64,000 nt of DNA from Cryoendolithus antarcticus. Its lineage: Eukaryota; Ascomycota; Dothideomycetes; Cladosporiales; Cladosporiaceae. The stretch covers positions 62,001 through 126,000 of the forward strand of contig NAJO01000053.1 in assembly GCA_002077065.1 (NCBI GenBank). The letters are read 5' to 3'. The translations under genes and the position numbers were made by a program. Numbering within the stretch: the first letter of the stretch is position 1; the number at the start of each line of letters is the position of its first letter. Positions 11,506 to 22,469 of this stretch are shown here, one piece after another. The notes beneath the pieces were generated by a model that was not told the DNA's origin, ran no database searches, and saw only the letters and a list, made by a program, of their open reading frames with translations.

Positions 11506-12010
11506 GAATTGTGCGAGTGTACGGCCGTCTGCCAGCTGAAGATGCAAATGACGTGACTGGAAAGGTGGTGAAGCCCCATACCAACATTCGACATTACCGG
11601 AAATGTCTGAAGAATGTGACAGGATGTATCGCGGCGCAGTCAACAGTAGCACAGGACACAAGCAAGCCCCCGAGAGTGGAGGAGATAGGGCTTGAATACG
11701 TCGTCACGATCGTCAATGACAAGGAAAGCGACTCGAAGTCAACGTCACAGTAAGATATCCTTGCCATGTATCCGACAGTCCCCCAGGAGCATGCCAATCC
11801 AGTGCCAGCACGTGTGGGCGTCCGTGACGGCGGTTATAGACATGAGACCAAGCAAAGCTGTCTTCTGCATTGTGGGTTCCGTGCTTTCCTGTTTCGTGTC
11901 CCTTCATTGCTCTTGCATGCCTCATACTAACCTTCAACACCACCCTTCTGATGTAACGCAGCACTACACCTCACTGATATTGCCTGACATCACGACCTTA
12001 CGTTTCGACC
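11506..12010. other. Intergenic region with an open frame of unknown status
   Basis: An open frame (11502-11753, no ATG start) overlaps the end of F-box copy 1 and ends at a TAA embedded in CAGTAAGAT, which resembles a splice donor. It might be a further exon of copy 1 or chance. The rest shows no gene and probably includes the promoter of F-box copy 2. Confidence 0.3.
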
Positions 12011-12562
12011 ATGGCGGCAAATGCAGTACTCACAACTCCAGAGCTGCTCGAAGCCATACTCCTCGATGTGTTCCACATTCGCACGGTGCTATTCTCCCAG
12101 CGTGTCAGCAAACAATGGCGGGCGACCATCTCTGGCTCCACGGCTTTACAGACACTGTTGTTCTTTAAGCAGGTCCCGGACTCTACTGAACCTCAACATG
12201 GCCCACACTACGACCAATATGGCCGATCTTTACCTGCGCCACACACACGCAAGTACGATGATGGAAAGCGCATGAATCATCTACTGCTGGAGCCTTCGGT
12301 TGTTGACGGCTTCGACCGTGTCGGTCTTGCTGTTGATCCTTTCAGCCTCCCTCCATCAGCCAGCGCCTTGCGCATGTACTTCGTCTCCGTCCCCACTGTG
12401 AGTTCGGACTGGAACCGTCTGTACTACACGAGAGAGAAAGTTCCAGCATGGTACGACCCGAGAAAAGAGCAAGCGAAGTGGAGGTATTTCCGGAGCGACT
12501 GGACTGCCGGCAACTTTGTGCGTAGAAACCTGGTGTCGCCGGCACCTAGAGCTGGTTCCTGA
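12011..12562 (+). CDS. Small F-box family protein (copy 2)
   Basis: A single exon encodes 183 aa. The F-box is at residues 8-48 (LTTPELLEAILLDVFHIRT, then QRVSKQWRATISGS). Next come LQTLLFFKQ, a MNHLLLEPS segment and the family core DPFSLPPSASALRMYFV. The C-terminal third is Trp/Tyr/Arg-rich and ends APRAGS, with no TLGDF-like motif. It lies in the same direction as copy 1, 500 bases downstream, consistent with local duplication. A role as an SCF adaptor is inferred only from the F-box. Confidence 0.82.
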   Translation: MAANAVLTTPELLEAILLDVFHIRTVLFSQRVSKQWRATISGSTALQTLLFFKQVPDSTEPQHGPHYDQYGRSLPAPHTRKYDDGKRMNHLLLEPSVVDGFDRVGLAVDPFSLPPSASALRMYFVSVPTVSSDWNRLYYTREKVPAWYDPRKEQAKWRYFRSDWTAGNFVRRNLVSPAPRAGS

Positions 12563-13765
12563 GACCGAGATTGGTTGAACTCCTTCGGCTTACGTCGCAA
12601 CTCTCCCTCTTCTAATGCCACACTTTTTGCGAGTGCCGGCCAAAGTGGACAGCTCTATTCTCCATTCATCAGACAAGTGCAAACATATGGGCCGCGAGGC
12701 ACTCTGGCTTCGGGACTTGAGGCAGAACCGCGAACGGCAGTTCATATAGAACCTCCGACAAACGAGTGAAGAGAAAAGGATAGCACTTCGAGTGTATGCT
12801 GGTGGCCATTGGACCTGATGGCGTGTTCGCCTGAGGAAGTGATGCAGGCTGTCCTTGGACAAAACGTTGACGGAGTACGGCTGGCAAGCAAGACATGGAC
12901 GATCGGGCTCAGGACTCCAGGCAAGGGGTTGGCTACACGCGGTTTGCCGTCAGTCATTGATGCATCAGAATCCCGATGCCTGCGTTGCTAGCATCCCCTG
13001 GTATTCTATCAAGCCATATGGAAATCGAGGTAAATCCAAGTGTGGATGCTGGCAATTTCAGTGCGTCGCTCGTATTGCGCATCATCTAGTTCAAACCCGG
13101 AAGCTGCGGCAGTGCTTGATTGATATTGGCATATGTAGGTGTCGGAGAACGCATTACAAAGGCCGCCCAGACTACACACCGAGGACTTTCACTACTAGCG
13201 TGCGAACTGCATATTATTGCCGGGATTCTGACACGCGCATCATGCAGGTCTGATCTTCAACGAGTCAAGCGCAGGTCCAGACCTGAGCGGACCGCACCGA
13301 GGGAATAAGATAAGCAAATGTCCTCGAAGCTTGAATCATTACACTTTCAGTCCCATATCTTTGCCAACATCCATATAGCGCCAACGTGAGCGCCGGAATG
13401 CCTAGGGCAGTCTTCTTATGATCTTGCTACCCTTTGTCATATCTAGGGAGTCGGCTTGATGGGCTTGCTCGTGGTGTATGCCAAAATGCAGAACTGCAAA
13501 CACGTATCAGGTGGCTTGCGGCACTTCGACGTGGCGTAGCTGAATGCATTGTCTGGACTTCGATCGCCCTACGCTCTGCGGCGACGACTTGCCATATACG
13601 ACTTGGCGGCCGTCTAGGTTCTGCCATTTGGCAAGGTATGGCGCCTCGAATCTCTGTGCGAAGATACTGAAGTTGAGATTCATCCCCTCTCCTTCCGCCT
13701 CCCTCTTGATCTGTAACCCCTCGTCCTTTCCTTCGTCTTGTCACATCAGGCACCGCTCTTTCAAT
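12563..13765. other. Intergenic, 1.2 kb, no gene seen
   Basis: The open frames here (up to about 130 codons) lack recognisable motifs and coding-like codon use. A CT-rich stretch, CCCTCGTCCTTTCCTTCGTC, lies about 45 bases before the ATG at 13766 and looks like a fungal core-promoter pyrimidine tract. Confidence 0.35.
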
Positions 13766-15253
13766 ATGCGTCCCACGATAGTTTTCGCCGCGCTGGTTGG
13801 CCTGTGCCATGCTTCACCTCTCGAGGAGCGAACCATCCCAACAGGCGCAGCGTTCTGTTCGGCAGTGACGAGCCTTGTTTCCAAAGCGAAGGCAACTAGC
13901 ACTGCTAGCAAGTTCTGCTCATCCTACCTCTCGATCTCAACGACCACTGTCACGGCAGTATCCACCGTATCGACGTGAGTTGTTACTGCTTGCCAACACA
14001 TACGAACTCGACTGACAGACCGCAGTACGGCGTCAATCTCAACGGTGACCGCAACCACTGGCACAACCGTGGCAACGGCGTCCGCGCCAGTCGGTATTAC
14101 CACACTGTACATGTTCGTCACCATACCATACGAATCGTGGCTAACAACGCAGCAGTACAAGCATCGTCTCTACTCCTACGTAAGTACTTCGCGGATCGAG
14201 TCGATCGTAGGGAATTGCACTGACGAGTTTCTGCAGCACTTCTGTCGTGACCGTCACGCTATTCGCGCAAACAACCGTTACTGCGACCGCCTCTACGAGC
14301 ACAGTGGTGACTATCCTTGGCTGCCCTACTGTAGTAGCGAAGCAGAAAGCCAAGCGAGCGACCAGCGCGGTGTCAAAGCCTTCATGTCTGTCAACGTTCA
14401 GCTCATCCGGCCTTGTGTCGTCAGCATGCAAGTGTTTGTCACTTTCGACGCCGACGCAGACTGTTAGCAGCGTTACGACCGTTCCGGTAATAGGAACCAC
14501 GACCGTCAACGTGAGTAGGATCAATCCAAGGATTGCGAAGCGGTCACTGACAGTATGTATCCAGGTCATAGCGACGTCTACCGTCACCCCAGCGACGCAG
14601 TTTGCTACGTTTGATGTCACTGCTACAGTTGTAGGGACGACGGTCTTCCAGCAGACTACGATCACGGTATGCTTGCACACTTGGAGGCGCCGGCAATACT
14701 ATCTTAGATTCTACTGACTAGTTATATGCAGTCATACACCGCGACTGTCACAAATACCGTCACTCAGACTCATACCTATGACGCCTTTGCCGCGGCCCCA
14801 ACGTTCAGCACATTCAACATCAAAGCAAACATCGTTGGCAACCCGAGCAACGCGGCGAACGGCGACTACGGCGTTTTCAATGATCAACAGAGCTGGGTTG
14901 CGTTCACCGCAACGGACGCCTCGTCCGCAACAGTCTTCACCCTAGACTCCAGCTGCCACTTGTCCGTCAACGGTGGTGCCAAGTACGCCGCCTCGAATAT
15001 ATACGGCAACGAAGGAGCCATCGTAGTGTTCATTGGACCAGGGAATGGTGGTCTCAGCGGATCGCCGAATACCTATGCTGCGTGTGGTATCATCTTGGAT
15101 CCGACGGTGGACACTGGATTGCGTTTGCGGTGCAACAGGAATGGCGGGACATACCAAGCAGTGGCCAATGACAACTCGGGTTTATGGTATGCAGGAGGGA
15201 GCGTGAGTAGTTCCAGTGATCTTGCTAAGATCGTGGTTGTTCCTGTGGCATAG
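13766..15253 (+). CDS. Secreted Ser/Thr-rich cell-surface-type protein, six exons
   Basis: The reconstructed exons are 13766-13974, 14026-14106, 14153-14179, 14237-14510, 14565-14666 and 14732-15253, with introns of 51, 46, 57, 54 and 65 bp. The phases are consistent and give 404 aa. A signal peptide (RPTIVFAALVGLCHASP) is followed by a Cys-containing head, a long Thr/Val/Ser region with repeated VTATxTT-type motifs, and a C-terminal domain of about 150 aa with four Cys (LDSSCHLSVNGG, AACGII, LRCNRNGG). This layout is common in secreted Pezizomycotina proteins with an O-glycosylated stalk and a small C-terminal domain. No GPI signal or transmembrane helix is seen at the end. The 27-nt third exon is supported because it alone keeps the Thr/Ser pattern and phase. 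Molecular function is not known. Confidence 0.8.
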
Positions 15254-15386
15254 ACCAACAGATCTCACCGAGATTTGCGCTGAAGTCGTATGTATAGATC
15301 TGCAACTTGTCGAGCTGCGCTTTATCACCAGTTTCAGCCTGCACGACCAGAGACCTACCGTCGCTCTGCACACCGCATGTCCGCAT

Positions 15387-15950
15387 TTAGTGATTGGATC
15401 TCTTGCTACGCAGCTTGAGATTGCTGAGCGGACATGCTTGATGATGATATGCAGAAACGCCCAGGACTCGATCCAAGTACACACCCACCGCCTCATCTTC
15501 GAACCATGCAAACTGCTCCTTGCCGCAGTTGCAGCGCTTGAACGTCTCGCACTTGAGCTCATGTGTGTTCTGGTGTCGCACGAAGTGCCGTGGGTTCGAA
15601 TTTGAGGTTGCATACATTCGGAGAGCACTCGAATGAGGTGGTAATGTGAAGGGATCCAGCACGTAAGTTCCAGATAGGTCGAATTGTTTCGATGGGCGCG
15701 GTAGCAGAAGGTGATTCACTCGGAGGTACCCTTTGGTGCGGTGCGGGCGGAAGAAGAGCTCCACTTGGAGAGATGGGGACGAGGCGATCAGCTTGTGCCA
15801 GTGTTTGCTGACCCTCTGAGCGAGGAGTAAGGTCTGGTTGTGGTCCACGGAGAGCAAGATATGTTCGAGCAGCTCAGAGATGGCGAGGGTTCTGCACATG
15901 GCCGACTCAAGCCCAGGGCAATACTCGTCGTGCGCATCGGTGTTGGGCAT
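15387..15950 (-). CDS. Small F-box family protein (copy 3)
   Basis: This encodes 187 aa from the first ATG at 15950; the frame stays open to 16004 without an earlier ATG. The F-box is at about residues 18-60 (LAISELLEHILLSVDHNQT, then LLLAQRVSKHWHKLI). It is followed by LQVELFFRP, VNHLLLPRP and the core DPFTLPPHSSALRMYAT. A Cys pair (KRCNCGKEQFAWFEDE) precedes the C-terminus, with VGVYLDRVLG in the position where other copies have TLGDFLAKV. It is divergent from copy 4, 263 bases away. Confidence 0.82.
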   Translation of the reverse strand: MPNTDAHDEYCPGLESAMCRTLAISELLEHILLSVDHNQTLLLAQRVSKHWHKLIASSPSLQVELFFRPHRTKGYLRVNHLLLPRPSKQFDLSGTYVLDPFTLPPHSSALRMYATSNSNPRHFVRHQNTHELKCETFKRCNCGKEQFAWFEDEAVGVYLDRVLGVSAYHHQACPLSNLKLRSKRSNH

Positions 15951-16213
15951 GTTGGAAGTGTTGAGCGCGCGCACTGGCAGTCGCCGCTGTCGACCTTCGT
16001 ACAAAGTGTTGTTGCTTGGGCGAACATGGCAGACTCAGTGACGTGCACTATACATGCAGGAGCATTCATGTCTCACAGCATCGGGAAGGAGCGAGTGAAA
16101 GACGCGCCTGCCTGTATCACAAATGTGCGTATTCGAATTACGACTCACTCTGACTGCACGACTTCCTGCACGGTTCTGGAGACTGCCACCATTCCTTGGT
16201 CACCACAGACATC
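15951..16213. promoter_or_regulatory. Shared intergenic promoter region of a divergent F-box pair
   Basis: This 263-base spacer separates two oppositely transcribed F-box paralogues. No specific binding site can be named. The arrangement suggests that both genes are controlled from this segment (inference). Confidence 0.4.
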
Positions 16214-16765
16214 ATGGCCGCCGCAAAGGTACTCGGCATCCCAGAACTCCTCGAGCCCATCCTCATCGATGTCGCCGACATGAAGACCCTGCTCCTCGCA
16301 AGGCGCGTCAACAAGACCTGGGAGGCTGTCATCACTCGCTCTCGTCCACTACAGGAGATCTTGTTCTTCGAACGCACCGATTCGGGTCCAGCACGCTTCA
16401 ATCCTCTCCTCCTGAGGAGGGCTGTCATCAAGCAGATCCCACAAGACTACCTCGTCCTGCGCCTACCCGCCTCAAGCACTGTGTCTATGTCCTTTCCAGA
16501 CCACAGCAGTGCTATGAACATGCACCTCCTGAGCGGCGGACCGCCACCGGACGACATGACTTGGTGCGAAATTAACTACCGCGCCATGTTCGACAGACTT
16601 GTGGTGTGCCAATGCAAGCACATGAAAGGGCTTCGCAATTTCGATGCCAACTTGGTGCTCAGCCCGTCCAAGATGCTCGGGGCGTTGCGTGGATTCAGGG
16701 AGCGAATGCCTGCCCATCTTGGCTGGAACTATCATCATCTCAAGCACTGCCCGGGATCCAAGTGA
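16214..16765 (+). CDS. Small F-box family protein (copy 4)
   Basis: A single exon encodes 183 aa. The F-box is at residues 6-46 (LGIPELLEPILIDVADMKT, then LLLARRVNKTWEAVI). It is followed by LQEILFFER, FNPLLLRRA and a core that reads FPDHSSAMNMHLL. The C-terminal region has VVCQCKHMKG and a helix, LGALRGFRERMPAHL, in place of the TLGDF motif. It is divergent from copy 3, and its 3' end faces the disordered protein on the opposite strand (convergent, 241 bases apart). Confidence 0.82.
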   Translation: MAAAKVLGIPELLEPILIDVADMKTLLLARRVNKTWEAVITRSRPLQEILFFERTDSGPARFNPLLLRRAVIKQIPQDYLVLRLPASSTVSMSFPDHSSAMNMHLLSGGPPPDDMTWCEINYRAMFDRLVVCQCKHMKGLRNFDANLVLSPSKMLGALRGFRERMPAHLGWNYHHLKHCPGSK

Positions 16766-17006
16766 TGCGGAGGGATTGAAGCAGAATTAGTACCGCGATT
16801 GGTATGTATGCCATGATGTGGTGTCCAGTGACTTCCAGATGACAGTTTGAGTGTCACGTCGTTCGATTCACGTCCAAGCGAGGGTTCCGCTGGATGTTGC
16901 CGGCTGTGAGGCACAAGAGCAGTGTTTGCTGCAAGATAATAGACAATGGGGTATAGAGACGCTTACATGAACGTCGAACGCTCAACGACAGCCTTACCCT
17001 CAATGA

Positions 17007-19424
17007 TCATCCACCTCTCGCCCCAAGCTCCACAGCCCTTCTCGAGCTGAACGCTCCCGGCCCCACCCTCCTCGTCCTCGGCAACACAAGACTAGGCACA
17101 CTCTCCCTCCTCTCCCCACCCCTTCTCTCTTCCTCCTCACCATCACTGCCTTCCTGTTCCTCTTCCATGACCACAGGTGGACTCGCTTCTCTTCCGAACC
17201 GCCGCATACCCGAGAGTGAAGAAACGCGGTTCTTCGCACTCGCATTAGCATTCGCTTCGTAGGCCTGACTGTTAGCTCTTCGCGCTGCGAGGTTCTCTCG
17301 CAGACTCGGTGATCGGGTCGTACCAGCTCCGCTACCCGTGGAAGACTCTCGCGGACTGACATTATTATGATACTGTGGTCGGAGGCGTGAGGACGAGCCA
17401 ATGTCAGTGAACGCTCGACTTGGCGGTCGTACTGTAGGATCATCATCGCCGCTTAGATCGTCCTGTCGCGCGAATCTGGGCGCTGCGAGTCGACTGCCAG
17501 TACGAGGATAGAACCGTGACTGCGTTCTTGTCGTGCTTTGATGCGATGGCGTGGGTTCGGCATCTGATGCCGAGACGTCGTCGAAGCTGTTATGAAGGCT
17601 TGGTGGCGTGTTCCCCGGCTGAACGCCCAGAATGCTACTCCTGCGGGCTTCGAGACGGGATAGCGGGCGTGATGTATTTGCTCTGGACGCGACGTCACGT
17701 CCGCCACCAAGACTGGCGCGAGAGCGGGATTGCGATATCGCACGAAGCTTCGGTGAATGCAACGCGACGGTCGATGATGCTGTTGTCGAGACTGAGGGAG
17801 CCTCGTGCTTTCCTTCGCAAAGCGCGATGCACAGATCCGTCAGGTTACGGCACATCATGTCTGCTTTGCGCCGGATGTGGCGATCTGACACTGTAACGCC
17901 ATTGATGATCGAAGCTGCAGAGTAGGCTGTACCCTGTGGGCCGGCGCTGCCTGTCAACGCTGCTAACTGTAGTGCGTCTGCTGCAGTGGCTTCGAGCGAG
18001 CGATACAGTGATGCATTAAGCAAGCTCTTTGCCTTGGCCAAAGCAGCGTGGAGAGTCGGATGTACATTGGTCGATCCAATCGCGTTGTTCTTTATTTCCT
18101 CTGCACCAGGCTTAGTATCCGAGTCGTTATGCTCCTGCTTCGGCGGCGAGGAGACAGTCGTGGGTGCGGTGGTAGCAGTCCGCGGTCTTTCCCGCTCTCC
18201 TTGTGCCGTGCTAGCAGCAATGGCGGCGCCTGATGAAGTCGGCATTTTCCCCGTCAATTCCATCCTCTTGATTCGCGACTTCAGATCATCCAGCTCGTCC
18301 CATACTGTCGATGGCGCAGTCTGCGACTCGACTGACGCCGAGTCCATTTGTGAATGCTTCGGCTCCGAGCTATTGCCCGGTGAGTGCCCGTCTGTCTCTT
18401 GGCGCGCGGCTGTCAATACAGTCTGTCGGTGCTGCTGCGATTGTGCTGTGCTTTGCCCGAATGATGGTCGCCTTCTTCCAAACGACGGCAATTCTGGCGA
18501 CTTGACCCGGTTCCCCAGTCTCGATTCAATCATACGGGCGCGCTCGCTAGTGATGGTAGATCGCCTCGCGCGTGAGTTCGCACTCTCATCAGGGTCAGGG
18601 TACGGACTTGAGTTCTCCAGTCCACTATCACCAGCACGAGGCGTACTGTATCGAGCAGAGAAGCGCGTACTGAACCTAGACGAAGGGCGATCGTTCCCTC
18701 CTACATTTTGGCCCGATGTCCGTGGTCGTCGATCATCCGGTGTGCCGAGGGCAGTGTCCGCCCCAAGCGAACGTCGCGAGTTGTGCCATGAAGAGCGCGT
18801 CGCAACGCGTGGCTGTAGGACTGGCGCGCGCGGGCTGTGTTCGTCAGCGTCGTCGTCGTCGGCTAGCTGTAGGAAGAGGTCGCCATGTGCTGCCATACTT
18901 GCGCGCTGGCCGTCAGCGGCTGCAGCGCCGGTCAGTGCCTGTAGCGTAGCCTCGTCGTGAGACAGTCGGCGTTTGGTGGGGGAGGTTCCGATATAGCGCA
19001 ATGGATTAGATTGTTTTGATATTGTGGGTGGGGGTGTCGGCAATATTTTGTCCACCGGCTTCGAGTCCGACTTCAATGCACGCCTCTCCCTCGGCGAAGG
19101 CGGTGCAGCGGTGACAGCAAGACGTCCGCGCGAGGTGGAGGAGCGGGGCGTAGTCAATGGCAGCGACGCTCGATGCGCTGGCCGCCCCTGGCGTCCACGT
19201 TGGATGTCTCGGTCTGATGTGCCTTGCTGACTCGCCTCCACGCGCGTAGGCGTGGGTTGGACTGAGGCTCTCTGACTGCGGTAGCGCTGCGGAATGTCTG
19301 GCACCGCGGGCACAGCTTCGATGCGCGAATGTCGCGTGGATAGTCGCCTCTGCTCAGTTGTGGGCGCTTGTGATGATGTCGACAGCCGCCGGTTGTTGGC
19401 AGTAACGCGCGACGCGCCCTCCAT
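17007..19424 (-). CDS. Large disordered Pezizomycotina-specific protein
   Basis: This encodes about 805 aa from the first in-frame ATG at 19424. Almost the whole protein is Ser/Arg/Thr/Pro-rich low complexity. The one ordered-looking part is about residues 370-560. It starts with WDELDDLKSRIKRMELTGKM (a short amphipathic helix) and continues through HPTLHAALAKAKSLLNASLY to RRKADMMCRNLTDLCIALCEG. I recall close relatives across Pezizomycotina, often labelled with misleading cell-wall-anchor names; no LPXTG sorting signal is visible here. The function is unknown. The early part (EQRRLSTRHSRIEAVPAVPD) looks like the conserved start. No signal peptide or transmembrane helix is seen. Confidence 0.8.
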   Translation of the reverse strand: MEGASRVTANNRRLSTSSQAPTTEQRRLSTRHSRIEAVPAVPDIPQRYRSQRASVQPTPTRVEASQQGTSDRDIQRGRQGRPAHRASLPLTTPRSSTSRGRLAVTAAPPSPRERRALKSDSKPVDKILPTPPPTISKQSNPLRYIGTSPTKRRLSHDEATLQALTGAAAADGQRASMAAHGDLFLQLADDDDADEHSPRAPVLQPRVATRSSWHNSRRSLGADTALGTPDDRRPRTSGQNVGGNDRPSSRFSTRFSARYSTPRAGDSGLENSSPYPDPDESANSRARRSTITSERARMIESRLGNRVKSPELPSFGRRRPSFGQSTAQSQQHRQTVLTAARQETDGHSPGNSSEPKHSQMDSASVESQTAPSTVWDELDDLKSRIKRMELTGKMPTSSGAAIAASTAQGERERPRTATTAPTTVSSPPKQEHNDSDTKPGAEEIKNNAIGSTNVHPTLHAALAKAKSLLNASLYRSLEATAADALQLAALTGSAGPQGTAYSAASIINGVTVSDRHIRRKADMMCRNLTDLCIALCEGKHEAPSVSTTASSTVALHSPKLRAISQSRSRASLGGGRDVASRANTSRPLSRLEARRSSILGVQPGNTPPSLHNSFDDVSASDAEPTPSHQSTTRTQSRFYPRTGSRLAAPRFARQDDLSGDDDPTVRPPSRAFTDIGSSSRLRPQYHNNVSPRESSTGSGAGTTRSPSLRENLAARRANSQAYEANANASAKNRVSSLSGMRRFGREASPPVVMEEEQEGSDGEEEERRGGERRESVPSLVLPRTRRVGPGAFSSRRAVELGARGG

Positions 19425-20669
19425 GACTGCGGCTAGCGGCACTTGCAGGGCATGGCCGCCACGTTTCGGCAACGTGCAGATCGCAGCCCGTTGCGCTCCA
19501 CTTCGTCAGGGTCACAACAAACAAGAATCGTCCAGATTTCAGAGGTGGACAGCAAGAATACTTACGAGGTGTCGACCGCACTTCGAAGGTGGCGCGATCA
19601 GAGTGCGCCATCGATGGCAGGCGTCGCGGTCTCCGGGATTATCGCTGCTTCGAAAGCATTATCACGGACCGCGCCACGACTCGGTAGCTTGCGAAACCAA
19701 ATCTGGGAAGCGCGGACTCATCCTTGGTAGTAGTTCGCCCGATGATCTAGCCGTTGAACGTTGTCTCTAGTCTCACTTCGATCACGGGCATTGCTGGAGC
19801 ATTGGAGCCATGACCCGTGGTGTCAATCATCTCTCGTCAGTCAAGAAGGAGAAGCCTGCGTTGCAATCCTCACAATGACACGACATTGATTCGGCAATCC
19901 ACATAGAATGGAGGGCAACACCCAAAGTTTCATCACACCGAGTCACAAACTCACTATCAGCCCTTCTAGGGCTGCCGCTTCTGCTTGCTGGCCGGATTGC
20001 GTGCAACGAGCACCTAGACACATTGACTACGAACTCAATCTAGAGCTAGAGCATATTCCAATTCGAGTCTGGCGATGCTTCCAGCACATCCGTTCGGCAT
20101 TAACGCAATGAAGGTCTACTATGGCTCATGCACAGGGTACAAGTAAGAATAATCACTACAACAGATAGGTAAGCGGCTGTCCATGAGGTATGTACCTCTG
20201 CTCGAGTCGACGATCCCTCCTGCCGTACCCGCTTCCGAGCGCACAAAATTATATCACCATCGTGTACGTCCAGAGACTGCGTCGCGCGCACTTACGATAG
20301 CAACCCAATCTGCACTCATCACCTATTGTAAAATATAGAAGATGCGTTCAGAGATCCCACAAGATCAAGGGTCGCCCAGGGCACGACTCCGATTCGCCAA
20401 GCTTCCGCTCGACCTCGGCTGCATTGTCGATCTGTACCCCACAAAACGCTCTTCGATGGAGACAGCTCTTTGAGCCCGACTACCTGGAGCCTCACGCTGC
20501 ATGTTGCACGTGTAGGCGATTCGTGTTATATGCAGGCGATAGATTGGCCAGGCAAGCTACAGTACATCCTAGGCCAGGTGCATGTCTGCAATCATACCCA
20601 CAGCTCATCTTTGCTTCTCGTCCAAAACCACAAATAGCTTCCCCCGGAAGGACATTGACCTCCAGCACG
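19425..20669. promoter_or_regulatory. Divergent intergenic region, 1.2 kb
   Basis: This region lies between the disordered protein (leftward) and the acyl-CoA synthetase (rightward). The acyl-CoA synthetase frame is open back to an ATG at 20424, but those 82 residues look non-coding. No other feature is recognised. Confidence 0.35.
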
Positions 20670-22469
20670 ATGTCTACAGCGCTGAAGCGCCTTACGTCCC
20701 TCGCCTCTCAGCTTGTTCCTTCCACTCCAGCTCCAGCGACATTCGAGCATAGGCATAACATCCATCAGCTTAGCCCGACGCTGTTCCTTCCGCGAGCAGC
20801 TGCGATCGAGCCCGATGCGATTGCAACCTACCACACGAATGCTGATCGCAAAGTCGTGAAGCGAACTTACCAGCAAACCGCAGATCGCGCAGCAGGTCTC
20901 GCGTACTACTTGCGCAAGCATGGCTACAAGCGAGTGGGCATACTTGCACCGAATACACCTGCATTCCTGGAATCCATCTACGGCATTGGCGCTGCTTCCG
21001 CTGTCAATGTAGCCATCAACTACCGTCTCAAAAAGGAAGATATCTCCTACATCTTCGATCATGCAGAGGTGGATCTGATCATAGTTGATGCCGAATTCCA
21101 GAATCTCCTCACAGACTATCGCGCTCGGCATCCCAGTGTCCCTTTCTTGATCGATACCGACACCGACTCCCCGTCAAACCCTTATGATATTGCAGTGGCC
21201 GAGGGTCAGCTTTATGATCAGCAGACTGGCTCTCACGGCTGGGCAGGACTTGAGACTGAGACGACGAACGAGGAGTCCATGATCGCGCTCTCATACACCT
21301 CAGGCACGACTGCAAAGCCCAAGGGTGTGGTCTACACACATCGCTCAGCATATCTTGGAGCCATCGCGAACTTGATCGAGAGTGGACTCAACACACACAA
21401 CAGCAAGGCAGACCGATGTCATTACTTGTGGACTCTGCCGATGTTCCACGCGATGGGCTGGACCTTCCCTTGGGCTGTCACAGCAGCGAGAGGGACGCAC
21501 TACTGTCTGCGGAAGATCGAGTACCCTGAGATCTGGCGGCTGTTGAAGCAAGAGGCGATTAGTCATTTCAATGCTGCGCCTACAGTCAATACGTTGCTTT
21601 GTGCAGATCCGAATGCTGAGAAATTGCCTGGTATGCCTCCCTCCTTGCTGTAATGCACATGAGGCCCAGTACTGACATCCACAGAACCCGTCCGCGTCAC
21701 AGTAGCTGCCTCACCACCCACAGCCCATCTCTTCGAGACGATGGAATCAATGAACCTCCACCCAGTGCATGTGTATGGCCTGACGGAAACCTACGGACCC
21801 ATAACCAAAGGTTACATCCTTCCCTCCTGGTCCCACTCACCTCCCAAACAACGCTTCGCCAACATGGCCCGCCAAGGCCACGGTCACGTCCTCTCAACAC
21901 CCGCCCGCGTAGTCAAAACCAGTTCCGAAGACCCAGATCAACCAGCAGAGGAGCTGATAGACGTCAAGCAAGACGGCAAAGAGATCGGCGAGATCATCCT
22001 CACTGGCAATCTCTGCGCGAAAGAATACTACAAAGATGCTGCCGCGACACGGAAGCTCTTCCTCGGCGGCGCGCTCCACACAGGCGACCTCGCCGTTTGG
22101 CATCCCGACGGTGCAATCCAGATCCTGGACCGCGCGAAGGACATCATTATCTCCGGCGGCGAGAACATCTCCTCCGTCGCCTTGGAGGCACTACTAGTGA
22201 CTCACCCAGACATCCTCGAAGCGGCTTGCGTCGGCGTACCACATGAGAAGTGGGGCGAGACGCCCAAGGCGTTTGTTACTGTCAAGCAGGGAAAATCGAT
22301 GCAGGCTGAGGATCTGGTGAAGTGGGCTAAAGAGCATTCGGCTATTAGTGGGTTTATGGTTCCGAGGGAGGTGGAGGTGCTGGAGGAGCTGCCGAAGACT
22401 AGTACGGGGAAGTTGAGGAAGAATGTTCTGCGGGCTTGGGCGAAGGGGGGCAGTAGGGAGGAGAGTTGA
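20670..22469 (+). CDS. AMP-dependent acyl-CoA synthetase
   Basis: This ANL-superfamily ligase would activate a carboxylic acid to acyl-AMP and then acyl-CoA. Two exons (20670-21630 and 21685-22469) with a 54-bp intron (GTATGC, CTGAC branch, ACAG) give 581 aa. The P-loop-like SYTSGTTAKPKGVVYTH starts at about residue 208, and LPMFHAMGWTFPW follows. The A5 motif YGLTETYGP lies just after the intron. LHTGDLAVWHPDGAIQILDRAKD and the hinge precede the C-terminal lysine motif PKTSTGKLRKN. It resembles the bacterial and fungal medium-chain/generic fatty-acyl-CoA synthetase branch. The substrate cannot be read from sequence. There is no C-terminal SKL peroxisomal signal (it ends REES). The ATG at 20670 was chosen because homology-like sequence begins shortly after it. 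Confidence 0.92.

Noticed and set aside
17986..18960. Plus-strand open frame of 324 codons opposite the disordered protein
   Set aside because: It is the antisense shadow of a Ser/Arg-rich coding sequence; GC-rich codons leave the opposite strand open.
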